Part shown: positions 1 through 8,304 of the stretch, piece after piece | Layout: each line of letters starts with the position of its first letter | Numbering within the stretch: the stretch's first letter is position 1 | Source of the DNA: Planctomycetaceae bacterium | GTDB lineage: Bacteria; Planctomycetota; Planctomycetia; Pirellulales; UBA7805 | DNA: 64,000 nt | Direction: 5' to 3' | Assembly: GCA_902630355.1 (NCBI GenBank) | Contig: CACOUL010000006.1 | Location: 53,057 to 117,056, forward strand | The notes under the pieces: model-generated | What the model saw: the letters and a program-made list of their open reading frames with translations, nothing else | The model's database searches: none | What the model was told of the DNA's origin: nothing | Translations under genes and position numbers: made by a program

Positions 1-42
1 CTCCTTTTTTCACCAAAATATGGGTCAAAAAGGGCTGTTCGC

Positions 43-70
43 TTGACTCACGCTTAGGACGGCGTAGAGT
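43..70 (+). promoter_or_regulatory. Putative sigma-70 promoter of csrA
   Basis: TTGACT (43-48) and TAGAGT (65-70) are separated by 16 bases, giving a predicted start near 77 and a leader of about 140 bases before the csrA ATG. The match was found by eye. The same 16-base spacing recurs at other promoters in this window. Confidence 0.4.
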
Positions 71-219
71 GAAATGAACGATCTGTCGGCTTTGATGGGT
101 TTCCCTTCCCTCCCGACAGGTCCTCCAGTGTGGCAGCGTCTGGTCAGAGGGCTTAGGACCCGTTTGCATTAATGGCCGTTGATGCGAAAGTGGCTCAGGA
201 GTTAACCGAAGGAATCGGC

Positions 220-441
220 ATGTTAGTGTTATCGCGAAAGAAAAACGAAAGCATCGTTATCAATGATGATATCACGATCGTCGTGGTAGAAATTCGTGGC
301 GATAAGGTCCGCCTAGGGGTTGAAGCCCCGAAGGAGGTCCCCGTACACCGACGCGAGGTCTATGACGCGATTCAGCACGGCGCTGCTGTCGAGACCCCCG
401 CCAAGGCACCGGAAGAACCCGATACCGCGGGGCCTGCCTAA
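220..441 (+). CDS. csrA: Carbon storage regulator CsrA
   Basis: Small post-transcriptional regulator that binds GGA motifs in mRNA leaders and blocks or alters translation. The protein opens with [14 protein letters not shown] and continues through [19 protein letters not shown], the family signature including the conserved GVEAP and VHR-E segments. The C-terminal 20 or so residues are a proline/alanine/glutamate-rich tail beyond the usual core of about 60 residues. An in-frame ATG lies upstream at 172, but the start at 220 matches the family N-terminus exactly and has AAGGA about seven bases before it. The gene is monocistronic here; a tRNA-Glu follows. In many bacteria csrA sits by flagellar genes, but nothing upstream is visible in the window. 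Confidence 0.95.
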   Translation: MLVLSRKKNESIVINDDITIVVVEIRGDKVRLGVEAPKEVPVHRREVYDAIQHGAAVETPAKAPEEPDTAGPA

Positions 442-534
442 CATCGGGTTTTCTCGTGGGGTGTTGCTAGCTGCTGGGGCCCCCCTCTTCAACGACTGCG
501 TTCCAGATCGCACCATGATCGCATCGTCAGGCTC

Positions 535-562
535 TTGACGGTGGCAACCGCATTTCTTTAAT
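535..562 (+). promoter_or_regulatory. Putative sigma-70 promoter of tRNA-Glu
   Basis: TTGACG (535-540) and TTTAAT (557-562) lie 16 bases apart. The predicted start near 569 is about 34 bases before the mature tRNA 5' end. TTTAAT differs from the TATAAT consensus at one base. Confidence 0.5.
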
Positions 563-602
563 GTTGCAGACGTTCGGGCAGCGTTGTCGCGTTGCCTGCA
601 TC

Positions 603-675
603 GGCCCCATCGTCTAGCGGTCTAGGACTCCGGCCTTTCACGCCGGCAACACGGGTTCGAGTCCCGTTGGGGTCA
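603..675 (+). tRNA. tRNA-Glu (anticodon UUC)
   Basis: A 73-base cloverleaf can be folded by eye. The acceptor stem GGCCCCA pairs with TGGGGTC (one G-U pair) and the discriminator base is A. The anticodon stem CCGGC/GCCGG encloses the loop CTTTCAC, giving anticodon TTC. The T arm ACGGG-TTCGAGT-CCCGT is canonical. No CCA is encoded. Confidence 0.95.
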
Positions 676-836
676 CTTTCGTATCGTTCGATACGTATTT
701 CGATAACGGAGAAACTTATCGGCCCACGCAGTGCCGCCGGATTTTCTCCGCTTGTGGGCTGGCGGCCCACTGGGCGGACTTGCATCCTCAACTCGGTCCC
801 GCCGCAAATCCACGGTTCAGGTGCTCGCCAACGATC

Positions 837-1793
837 ATGCAGACTCGCAGACTCGGAAAAACCGAACTCGACTTCACGACCATCGGCCTGGGGACCTGGG
901 CGATCGGGGGTGGCGACTGGAAATTCGGTTGGGGACCTCAGGATCCAGGCGCGGCGATCGACGGACTGCTGGCCGGATTGGAGTTGGGAATCAATTGGAT
1001 TGATACGGCACCTGTTTACGGCGACGGTGCCTCGGAGAGACTGGTCGGACAGGCACTTCAGCAGGCCTCACGCGATGATGTGTTGGTCGCGACCAAATGC
1101 TCGAGAAAGGTGCTGCCCGACGGGAGTGTCACCGGAATCCTCGATGCGGCGAGCGTCAAGGCCGAATGTGAGCAAAGCCTCAAACGTCTCGGCGTGGAAG
1201 TCATCGATCTTTATCAGATGCACTGGCCCGAGCCTGATCCTCAAATTGAAGAGGGTTGGGAAGCGATGATCGAGTTGAAGCGAGCCGGCAAAGTACGGGC
1301 CATCGGCGTTTCAAATTTTGATGTCGCGCAAATGGAACGTCTCGAGATGATGCATCCGGTGGCATCCCTTCAGCCGCCCTATAACATGTTTCAGCGAGAG
1401 GCGGAAACTGCGCTGTTCCCCCACTGCGCCGCACATCAGATAGGCATCGTCTGCTACAGTCCGCTCGCCAAAGGACTGTTGACCGGCGCGATGACCCAAG
1501 CCCGGGCAGCGGCTCTCGATCCGAGCGATCATCGCAGCCGCGATCCGCGGTTTGCGTCACCCCAACTCGAGTCAAATCTACAAATGGTCGACCGATTACA
1601 ATCGCTTGCCGAAAGCCATTCACGGTCGGTGGGCGAACTTGCCATCGCCTGGACGTTAAGGCGACCGGAAGTTACCTCGGCAATCGTGGGCGTGCGTCAT
1701 CGGGCGCAAATCGAAGGCACCTATGCTGCGGCCGACTGGCAACTGACGGCCGAGGATATTGCGCAGATTGAACAGATCCTCTCGGCTGAGTAA
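837..1793 (+). CDS. Aldo/keto reductase
   Basis: NAD(P)H-dependent oxidoreductase of the AKR TIM-barrel superfamily, about 318 residues. The catalytic tetrad is recognisable: Asp56 and Tyr61 in WIDTAPVYGDG, Lys87 in VLVATKCSRK, and His129 in LYQMHWPEP. The AKR segment RAIGVSNF and a C-terminal cofactor-binding part (SAIVGVRHRAQIE) are also present. An upstream in-frame ATG at 780 would add 19 residues unlike the family; the ATG at 837 begins MQTRRLGKTELDFTTIGLG, the usual AKR opening. The substrate cannot be told from sequence; bacterial members act on sugar aldehydes and other carbonyl compounds. No operon partner is evident. Confidence 0.9.
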   Translation: MQTRRLGKTELDFTTIGLGTWAIGGGDWKFGWGPQDPGAAIDGLLAGLELGINWIDTAPVYGDGASERLVGQALQQASRDDVLVATKCSRKVLPDGSVTGILDAASVKAECEQSLKRLGVEVIDLYQMHWPEPDPQIEEGWEAMIELKRAGKVRAIGVSNFDVAQMERLEMMHPVASLQPPYNMFQREAETALFPHCAAHQIGIVCYSPLAKGLLTGAMTQARAAALDPSDHRSRDPRFASPQLESNLQMVDRLQSLAESHSRSVGELAIAWTLRRPEVTSAIVGVRHRAQIEGTYAAADWQLTAEDIAQIEQILSAE

Positions 1794-1930
1794 GGCATGC
1801 ATTCTCCGTCGAACCGGACTCGGGCCGCGTAACACCCGCGTAACACCAAGGCCCATATTTTGCCCCGCCACTCACGGCCCCACCGCTACCCCTTCTGCCG
1901 GGATCACGGTAGACTGAGCGGAGTCGTCGC

Positions 1931-3172
1931 ATGACGCCACGAAAACAGACCAAAAACCGCTTGTCGGCATCCAAATCTCAATCTTCAGGAGACGGTCCTT
2001 TGAAAACATCTTTCTTCCAGACTTTGATTGTCCTGCTCATCGGTTGCTGGCTTGTGCCGTCTGATCAACTTTACGGGGAAACCACAAAAAAGAATGAGAG
2101 AACGACTGTGAAACAACAAGATTGGGGTACCGCTGACGGCAAAGAGGTTTTTCTTTACACGCTCGAGAGTAAAAGCGGCATCGTCTGCAAACTCACGAAC
2201 TGGGGTGCCACGATTACCGAACTGCACGTACCGGACCGCGACGGCAAGGTGGACGACATTGTGCTGGGCTACGAATCGCTCGCCCGTTGGCTCGACAGCG
2301 ATGGGAAGGGGAGCCCGAATCCGGCCTACATGGGCTGCACCGTCGGAAGGGTCTGCAACCGAATCGATAAAGGCCAATTTGAATTGGACGGAAAAAAACA
2401 CCAACTCGCCACGAACAACGATCCCAATCACCTCCACGGAGGGAACGTCGGTTGGGACAAGCAAGTCTGGAACAGCGAACCGGTCGAGAACGCTGACGGT
2501 GCCGGAGTGAAGTTCATGCTCACCAGTCCCGATGGCGATGAAAACTATCCCGGCGAGGTCAAGGCATCGGTCACCTACTTTCTCACCAACGACGGTGACT
2601 TGACGGCCGAGTTTTCTGCCAAGAGCGATCAGAACACCCCGGTCAACATGACCAATCACAGCTACTTCAACCTCAAGGGACAGGGCGAGGGCACGATTCT
2701 CGACCACCAACTCAAACTCGAGTCAGACCGCCAAACGACCTTTGATGAAACCGGGATCCCAACCGGAAAAATCGATAGCGTGAAAAACACGCCGCTCGAC
2801 TTCACCACACCGCGGGCTATCGGGGAGCGGATTGCCGTACTTACGGGCGATCCGGGCGGTTACGATCACAATTTCGTGCTGCGGGACGAAAAAGTGAGCG
2901 AGCCTCAATTGGCCGCCACGCTTTACGATCCGGAAACGGGTCGGGAATTGAAAATTTATACCACCGAAGTCGGCATCCAATTCTACTCGGGCAATTACCT
3001 CGACGGGGGCCTGACGGGGAAAGACGGCAAGGTCTACCACAAGCACTACGGCTTGTGCCTCGAACCGCAATTCCACCCCGACTCGATCAACCAGTCGCAT
3101 TTTCCCGACTCGGTTCTCAGTCCGGGAGAGACCTACACCCACAAGTGCATCTACAAGTTTGATGCACGCTAG
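1931..3172 (+). CDS. Exported aldose 1-epimerase (galactose mutarotase)
   Basis: Interconverts alpha and beta anomers of aldoses such as galactose and glucose. Family motifs are NRIDKGQFELDG, the histidine segment DPNHLHGGNVGWD, the second histidine in VNMTNHSYFNLKG, and the catalytic-glutamate region CLEPQFHPDS. A hydrophobic stretch (residues about 28-44, FQTLIVLLIGCWLV) followed by a polar region indicates a signal peptide, so the enzyme probably acts in the periplasm. Two starts are possible: ATG at 1931 (GGAG seven bases before) gives a long basic n-region; TTG at 2000 (AGGAG at 1987-1991) gives a conventional signal peptide beginning MKTSFFQTL. The second may be the true start. Confidence 0.88.
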   Translation: MTPRKQTKNRLSASKSQSSGDGPLKTSFFQTLIVLLIGCWLVPSDQLYGETTKKNERTTVKQQDWGTADGKEVFLYTLESKSGIVCKLTNWGATITELHVPDRDGKVDDIVLGYESLARWLDSDGKGSPNPAYMGCTVGRVCNRIDKGQFELDGKKHQLATNNDPNHLHGGNVGWDKQVWNSEPVENADGAGVKFMLTSPDGDENYPGEVKASVTYFLTNDGDLTAEFSAKSDQNTPVNMTNHSYFNLKGQGEGTILDHQLKLESDRQTTFDETGIPTGKIDSVKNTPLDFTTPRAIGERIAVLTGDPGGYDHNFVLRDEKVSEPQLAATLYDPETGRELKIYTTEVGIQFYSGNYLDGGLTGKDGKVYHKHYGLCLEPQFHPDSINQSHFPDSVLSPGETYTHKCIYKFDAR

Positions 3173-3225
3173 TCGAATGTGGACTGCATTAACGTGCGGA
3201 TCGTTGCGATGATTCCGTCGCGTGG

Positions 3226-3753
3226 CTAGTCGTAGGTGATCAGGCTGATCGTATCGTGCGGCGCGATGCGATTACGTCCACCCAGCGCCGAGAGTTCGAT
3301 CACGAAGGCGCATCCTACAATTTTTGCCCCGGCCCGCTCGATCAAGTGACAACACGCCTCGATCGTTCCGCCGGTCGCCAATAAATCGTCGACCAGCAAC
3401 ACCCGCTGCCCCACCTCGACCCCGTCGATGTGGATCTCGAGCGTATCGGTACCGTACTCCAGTTGGTAGCGGAACGCATGCGTATCGAAGGGCAGCTTAC
3501 CGGGCTTGCGAACCGGTACGAAACCGGCACCGATCTGGATTGCCAAGGGGGCCGCAAAAATAAAACCCCGCGCTTCGGCCGCAGCCACCACATCGATATC
3601 GAGATCGCGCACGCGTTCGGCCAGTTGCTCGACGGTCGCCCGCAACGCCTCGGGAGAAGCGAGGAGCGGCGTGATGTCGCGGAACAGGATCCCCGGCTTG
3701 GGGAAGTCGGGAATCGAGCGGATGTAATCTGCGATGGGAAAAGGCTCGGCCAT
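3226..3753 (-). CDS. apt: Adenine phosphoribosyltransferase
   Basis: Purine salvage enzyme converting adenine and PRPP to AMP. The start [20 protein letters not shown] matches the family. Further motifs are [33 protein letters not shown] and the PRPP-binding loop [14 protein letters not shown] longer reading from a GTG at 3774 adds seven residues and has no better ribosome binding site. It is the last gene of a minus-strand series after rpsA and the sigma factor, 51 bases beyond the sigma-factor stop codon, so co-transcription is possible. Confidence 0.95.
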   Translation of the reverse strand: MAEPFPIADYIRSIPDFPKPGILFRDITPLLASPEALRATVEQLAERVRDLDIDVVAAAEARGFIFAAPLAIQIGAGFVPVRKPGKLPFDTHAFRYQLEYGTDTLEIHIDGVEVGQRVLLVDDLLATGGTIEACCHLIERAGAKIVGCAFVIELSALGGRNRIAPHDTISLITYD

Positions 3754-3804
3754 GAGGCCAAGTATAAATCCCACACACGAAAGGTACAGACCCTCGAAAA
3801 TCGG

Positions 3805-4662
3805 CTAATGCGGTCCCTGCAGGTTCGCATGCAACCGGCCGAGAGCCTCGGTCTCGATCTGGCGGACCCGCTCGCGGGTAAGGCTCAAGGCTTCGCCGAT
3901 TTCTTTCAGTGTGTGCGGTTCCCGATTATCGAGCCCGAACCGCATTCGCAACACGGTCGCCTCACGGGGATCCATTTCGTTGAGCAGTTGAAGGGCATGC
4001 TCGAGGATATCGGTCTCGAGCATGACATCTTCCGGATTTCTCAGTCGCTCGTCCTCAACCATCTCGCCGAGAGACCAGCCCGCTTCAGGTTGATCGGATT
4101 GCGGAGTCGAGTGATAGATACGAATGGCTTTCCTCACGATCGGCAGCTTCTTTTTCGGCAGGCCAAGAAGTCGAGCAACCTCTTCGTGGGTTGGGGCTCT
4201 GCGGAGTTCTTCGGTAAGCCTGACCGAGGCCCGTCTCCACTTCGAGAGCAACTCGACCATGTATGCGGGAATGCGGATCGTTTTGGCCGAGTTGATCAGC
4301 GCTCGCTTGATCGATTGTTTAATCCAATAACTGGCGTAGGTGGAAAATCGGGTGCCCATCGTGGGGTCGAAACCCTCGACGGCCCGCAACAATCCCAAAT
4401 TGCCTTCCTCGATCAGATCGGGAAGCGGCAGTCCCTTCCCGGTGTAGCCTCGGGCAATGTTGACCACCAGTCGCAAGTTGGCGCGGACCATATGATCCCG
4501 CGCCCGCACATCGCCGCGACCGATCGCTAGAGCCAATGTCTTTTCTTCTTCTGCAGAGAGCAGGTCGGTCTGATTGATTTCTCGAAGATAGGTTTCCAAA
4601 GGAGCTTGGGGGGGTGAATCCGCAGAGGAGAGCCTGGGGCTCTTGGTTTTGAGTGTTGGCAT
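3805..4662 (-). CDS. Group-2 sigma-70 family RNA polymerase sigma factor
   Basis: Primary-type sigma factor of 285 residues without the long 1.1 region of housekeeping RpoD. Region 1.2 is seen as PLETYLREINQTDLLSAEEE (about 21-40). Region 2 includes DLIEEGNLGLLRAVEGFDP, TRFSTYASYWIKQSIKRAL and the -10 recognition helix. Region 3 follows (about 155-200), and region 4 has the helix-turn-helix TLKEIGEALSLTRERVRQIE near the C-terminus. The short length and intact regions 2-4 fit an RpoS/SigB-like alternative factor, but the regulon cannot be inferred. It is encoded just after ribosomal protein S1 on the same strand with a 261-base gap that may hold its own promoter. Confidence 0.9.
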   Translation of the reverse strand: MPTLKTKSPRLSSADSPPQAPLETYLREINQTDLLSAEEEKTLALAIGRGDVRARDHMVRANLRLVVNIARGYTGKGLPLPDLIEEGNLGLLRAVEGFDPTMGTRFSTYASYWIKQSIKRALINSAKTIRIPAYMVELLSKWRRASVRLTEELRRAPTHEEVARLLGLPKKKLPIVRKAIRIYHSTPQSDQPEAGWSLGEMVEDERLRNPEDVMLETDILEHALQLLNEMDPREATVLRMRFGLDNREPHTLKEIGEALSLTRERVRQIETEALGRLHANLQGPH

Positions 4663-4923
4663 TTTTTACTGCTCGGGTTGGCTTTACTTCCTGGATAGAA
4701 CACAGTATCGACGGTGAGATCAACGATTCTGTAATCCAGCGGAAATAAGAGGGAGCAGAGCAGTTGTAATTCCCCTGCTGTTTGTAGGGGAAAGGAGGGC
4801 CATCCGCCGCACGGGCGGTATGCCTCTCGCTGATGCAGACCGAACCGACCGTTTCGCGCACGATCCGCAAATGGGCGGTCCGCGCATCGGTGAGGGATAA
4901 AACGATTGCAGCGATTCTACGGA

Positions 4924-6729
4924 TTACTCGTCGCTCTCTGCATCCGAAGCTTCGCTCGCCGTTTGGATAAGCGGTCCCGCAGAATCACCGACGCCCCCTT
5001 TCAGTGACTCGGTCGACTTGGATGGCGCGGAGGCTGCTTCCTCAACGACCGCCTGGTGCTGTGCCTGCAATTCTTCGATGTCTCCAGACCGACGAGAAAG
5101 TCCGATTTTTCGCTCCTCGACATCGACCCGCAACACCCGCACCTCGATTTCTTCGCCTTCCTTCACCACCGTCTCCGGATTTTCCACCTTTTCATCTGAA
5201 AGTTCGGAGATATGCAGCAGACCTTCCAGGCCATTTTCCAGTCCGACAAAGACACCAAAATTGGTCAGTTTTGTCACGGTTCCCGTCACCGTCTGACCCG
5301 GTTGATACTTCTGGGGAATATCGGTTTCCCAGGGATCTTCGCTGAGTTGCTTAATGCCCAAGGCGATCCGACGACGCTGCTGATCGACCGACAGCACTTT
5401 GCACTCGATCTCCTGCCCTTTCTCCAGAACCTCGCTCGGATGACTCACCTTCCGGGTCCACGACATATCACTCACGTGCAAAAGGCCATCGATCCCTTCC
5501 TCAATCTCAATAAATGCCCCGTAGTTGGTGAGATTGCGCACTCGACCTTTGATCATGCTGTCGGGAGGATAGTTGTCGGCCACCTTGTCCCAAGGATTCG
5601 CCTGCGTCTGTTTCATTCCGAGTGAAATCTCTTGTTTCTCCTCGTTGATCCCCAGCACGACCACGTTGATCGCCTCGCCTATGGACACCAACTCGTTCGG
5701 ATGATTGATCCGCCGCGTCCAGGACATCTCGCTGATATGCACGAGCCCCTCAATCCCGTCTTCAAGTTTCACAAACGCACCGTAACTCATCACGTTGACG
5801 ACGGTACCCTCGACCACGCCATCGACCGGATACTTCTTCGCCACACTCTCCCAGGGACTCGAAGTTTTTTGCTTGAGACCGAGGGCAATTTTTTCTTTTT
5901 CGTAATCGATGTTCAAAATTTGAACTTCGATTTCCTGATCGATCGACGTCATCTCCGAGGGATGCCCGATCCGACCCCAACTCATGTCGGTGATATGCAG
6001 CAGACCGTCGAGACCTCCGAGATCCACAAATGCGCCGAAGTCGGCAATATTTTTGACAACTCCCTTACGCAACTGACCCACTTCTAGATCCTGCAAGAGT
6101 TTCGATTTCTTTTCCTGGCGTTCATCTTCGATGAGCGATCGACGGGAGACAACAATATTGCGACGGGCATCGTCGATCTTGAGCACCTTGCACTCGATCG
6201 ACTTACCGATGTATTCACCAATGTCCGCCGGGCGGCGAATATCGACCTGACTCGCCGGGAGAAATACATTCACCCCGATATCGACAAGCAAACCGCCCTT
6301 AATCTTCCGGGTGACCATGCCGTTAACGACATCCCCTTCGTTGACGGTGGACATCACTTTTTCCCATTCGCGAATCCGTTTCGCTTTGCGCTTGCTCAGT
6401 TGGAGCATGCCCTGGAAACCTTCGTTGAGTCCCGATGAGCCCTCGACATCCTCGATCAGGACATCGACCTCTTCACCGACCACCGGTTGCTCATCGTCCT
6501 CTTCCCATTCATTCAGGGGAATGATGCCCTCGCTCTTATAGCCGACATCAACCAAAACGAACTCGGAATCGACCCGCAGGATTTTTCCCGAAACAATCTG
6601 ATTGACATCCAGCTCATCACCTGGCGCAAAGATTTCCTCTGCACTCTGATCGCCCATGGCGTTTTTGAGTTCTGTTTCCCAATCTTCAATACCTGCGTCG
6701 ATTCCTCGGATAAGATTTCGGTTGACCAT
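4924..6729 (-). CDS. rpsA: 30S ribosomal protein S1
   Basis: RNA-binding protein that recruits mRNA to the 30S subunit; 601 residues, close to the six-domain E. coli length. Six S1 (OB-fold) domains can be counted, starting near residues 44, 132, 218, 303, 390 and 477. The last four are clear repeats of the form G-x-V-x-(6)-GAFV-(6)-GL-H-S-MSW. The C-terminal 50 residues are low-complexity and acidic (ends DAESDE). cmk and plsC lie upstream on the same strand, an order common to many bacteria (cmk to rpsA). A later in-frame ATG at codon 26 ([10 protein letters not shown]) is an alternative start; neither has an obvious Shine-Dalgarno. Confidence 0.93.
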   Translation of the reverse strand: MVNRNLIRGIDAGIEDWETELKNAMGDQSAEEIFAPGDELDVNQIVSGKILRVDSEFVLVDVGYKSEGIIPLNEWEEDDEQPVVGEEVDVLIEDVEGSSGLNEGFQGMLQLSKRKAKRIREWEKVMSTVNEGDVVNGMVTRKIKGGLLVDIGVNVFLPASQVDIRRPADIGEYIGKSIECKVLKIDDARRNIVVSRRSLIEDERQEKKSKLLQDLEVGQLRKGVVKNIADFGAFVDLGGLDGLLHITDMSWGRIGHPSEMTSIDQEIEVQILNIDYEKEKIALGLKQKTSSPWESVAKKYPVDGVVEGTVVNVMSYGAFVKLEDGIEGLVHISEMSWTRRINHPNELVSIGEAINVVVLGINEEKQEISLGMKQTQANPWDKVADNYPPDSMIKGRVRNLTNYGAFIEIEEGIDGLLHVSDMSWTRKVSHPSEVLEKGQEIECKVLSVDQQRRRIALGIKQLSEDPWETDIPQKYQPGQTVTGTVTKLTNFGVFVGLENGLEGLLHISELSDEKVENPETVVKEGEEIEVRVLRVDVEERKIGLSRRSGDIEELQAQHQAVVEEAASAPSKSTESLKGGVGDSAGPLIQTASEASDAESDE

Positions 6730-6976
6730 GATTTTCGCTAAGGGGGTTGGTTCGCTGCTTTAAGAAGATGAGCTTCGCGGAAAGAAATGCGCTCGGCAGC
6801 AAAAGGAAAGATTCGCATCGCCCGGCCGACCACCGTGGCGGGCCTTGGAACAGACGATCGACATAAGTTGCTGATTCTAGAGCAAAGTCAGCGTGGAGAA
6901 AACCCGCAACACGCTTCTCGCGAGACAAAAACAGGCCCGATTGACGGCAAGGAACCACCCCTTTACCGCCCAGTTC

Positions 6977-7621
6977 TTAACAATGTGCCTCCGCGGCTGC
7001 CACACATGTTTCGACGCGTGCACGCACTTCGGCAATCAACGCCGTGTCGTCGAGCGTAGCGATTTCCTCCGGTCCAAGCGAAGGGCCCACCTCAATTTGA
7101 ATCGTTTCAGCGCAAGGAAAAGAACGGGTTCGGGGCCAGGCTCGGTAGGCACCGGCGATGCCCACCGGCAACAATTGAACCCCACCGCGACGCGCCAGCG
7201 CACAAAAACCGGGTTTAAATACGCCCACCTTTCCATCCCGCGTGCGAGAACCTTCAGGAAATACGAGAACCATCTGGCCGTACTTGAGTCGACGAAGAGT
7301 CTCTTTCATCCCCGACAGCCCAACTCCATCGCGATCAATCGGGATCGCACCCAGCGTGTAAATCAACCAACCGAGCGGTGGAAATTTAAACAAGGTCTCT
7401 CGCGCCATGTAATTGAGTGGTCGGCGAAAAAACATGCCAATCATGGGTGGATCAAGATGACTCTGATGATTGGCGACCACCACCACCGGTCCCTCGACCG
7501 GTTCACGGAGAATGCCACGCAAGCGAATTCGGAAAAAAAGGACGCCACCCAACAGTAACAGTGCCTGCATCAGCCGGTAAAACAGGTGGCTCCATAGCGG
7601 TCGCTGCATATCCCGCTCCAT
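6977..7621 (-). CDS. plsC: 1-acyl-sn-glycerol-3-phosphate acyltransferase
   Basis: Phospholipid synthesis enzyme that acylates lysophosphatidic acid at sn-2. Acyltransferase motif I is NHQSHLD (HX4D), motif III is VFPEGSRTRDG, and GAIPIDRDG corresponds to motif II. A hydrophobic N-terminal stretch (about residues 12-30) would anchor it to the cytoplasmic membrane. An internal ATG four codons in (7609) has GGAG at suitable distance and may be the true start. It is 38 bases downstream of cmk on the same strand. The C-terminus with clustered alanines and glutamates is ordinary for the family. Confidence 0.92.
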   Translation of the reverse strand: MERDMQRPLWSHLFYRLMQALLLLGGVLFFRIRLRGILREPVEGPVVVVANHQSHLDPPMIGMFFRRPLNYMARETLFKFPPLGWLIYTLGAIPIDRDGVGLSGMKETLRRLKYGQMVLVFPEGSRTRDGKVGVFKPGFCALARRGGVQLLPVGIAGAYRAWPRTRSFPCAETIQIEVGPSLGPEEIATLDDTALIAEVRARVETCVAAAEAHC

Positions 7622-7659
7622 TTCTCGAATCAGTCGCTCAAATAAAAATTTAAATTCGT

Positions 7660-8304
7660 TTATTTCTTATGAACCAATGCCTCTAAGGAGGCGATCACGT
7701 CGTCAATCATCATCCCATCCGTTACCACCTCGATCGCGTCGGCCGCTTTTTGTAGCGGTCCCACAGTTCGACTTCGGTCCCGCTCATCGCGGAGATCTTG
7801 TGCCGCGCGAATCTTATCGATCGAAACGGTTTCGCCCTCGCTCTCCCGCTCGGCCTGCCTTCGTCGCGCGCGCTCGCCGGCCGATGCGGTGAGAAAAATT
7901 TTGCATTCCGCATCCGGAAATACGACTGTCCCCTGATCGCGTCCTTCGGTCACCACATTGCGTCCGACCGCCCATTCCCGCTGTCGCAATACAAGCAGTT
8001 CGCGGACCGCCGGATCGTCGGCCATGTAGTGGATACTCGCGGTCACTTCTGCAGTGCGAATCGGTTCCGAGACATCTTCACCGTTAACACTCACCACTGC
8101 GCCTTTCAGTTCGATGGATGTCCCACGGACAAGTGCTAAGCGTGCAGCGGCATCTTCCATCACTATTTTCGCCTGCAGCGCCGCATAGGTCACCGCGCGA
8201 TACATCGCCCCGGTATCGAGAAAGACGTAGCCGAGCTGCGAGGCGAGTCTGCGGGCAACAGTCGATTTACCGGCACCGGCAGGGCCGTCAATCGTCACGA
8301 TCAT
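7660..8304 (-). CDS. cmk: Cytidylate kinase
   Basis: Phosphorylates CMP and dCMP with ATP. The start MIVTIDGPAGAGKSTVARRL has the P-loop GPAGAGKS; LGYVFLDTGAMYRAVT and TEGRDQGTVVFPDAECK are strongly diagnostic, and the lid region RARRRQAE follows. A longer reading from 8331 adds nine residues that do not fit the family. With the start at 8304 its ATG overlaps the TGA of the upstream GH38-like gene as ATGA, implying translational coupling. The GRDxGT motif usually reads GRDIGT or GRDMGT; here it is GRDQGT. Confidence 0.95.
   Translation of the reverse strand: MIVTIDGPAGAGKSTVARRLASQLGYVFLDTGAMYRAVTYAALQAKIVMEDAAARLALVRGTSIELKGAVVSVNGEDVSEPIRTAEVTASIHYMADDPAVRELLVLRQREWAVGRNVVTEGRDQGTVVFPDAECKIFLTASAGERARRRQAERESEGETVSIDKIRAAQDLRDERDRSRTVGPLQKAADAIEVVTDGMMIDDVIASLEALVHKK

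Noticed and set aside
592-1269. 225-codon plus-strand open frame
   Set aside because: It overlaps tRNA-Glu and the aldo/keto reductase in another frame and has no recognisable domain.
3430-4530. 366-codon plus-strand open frame
   Set aside because: It is antisense to apt and the sigma factor, both of which have clear family motifs.
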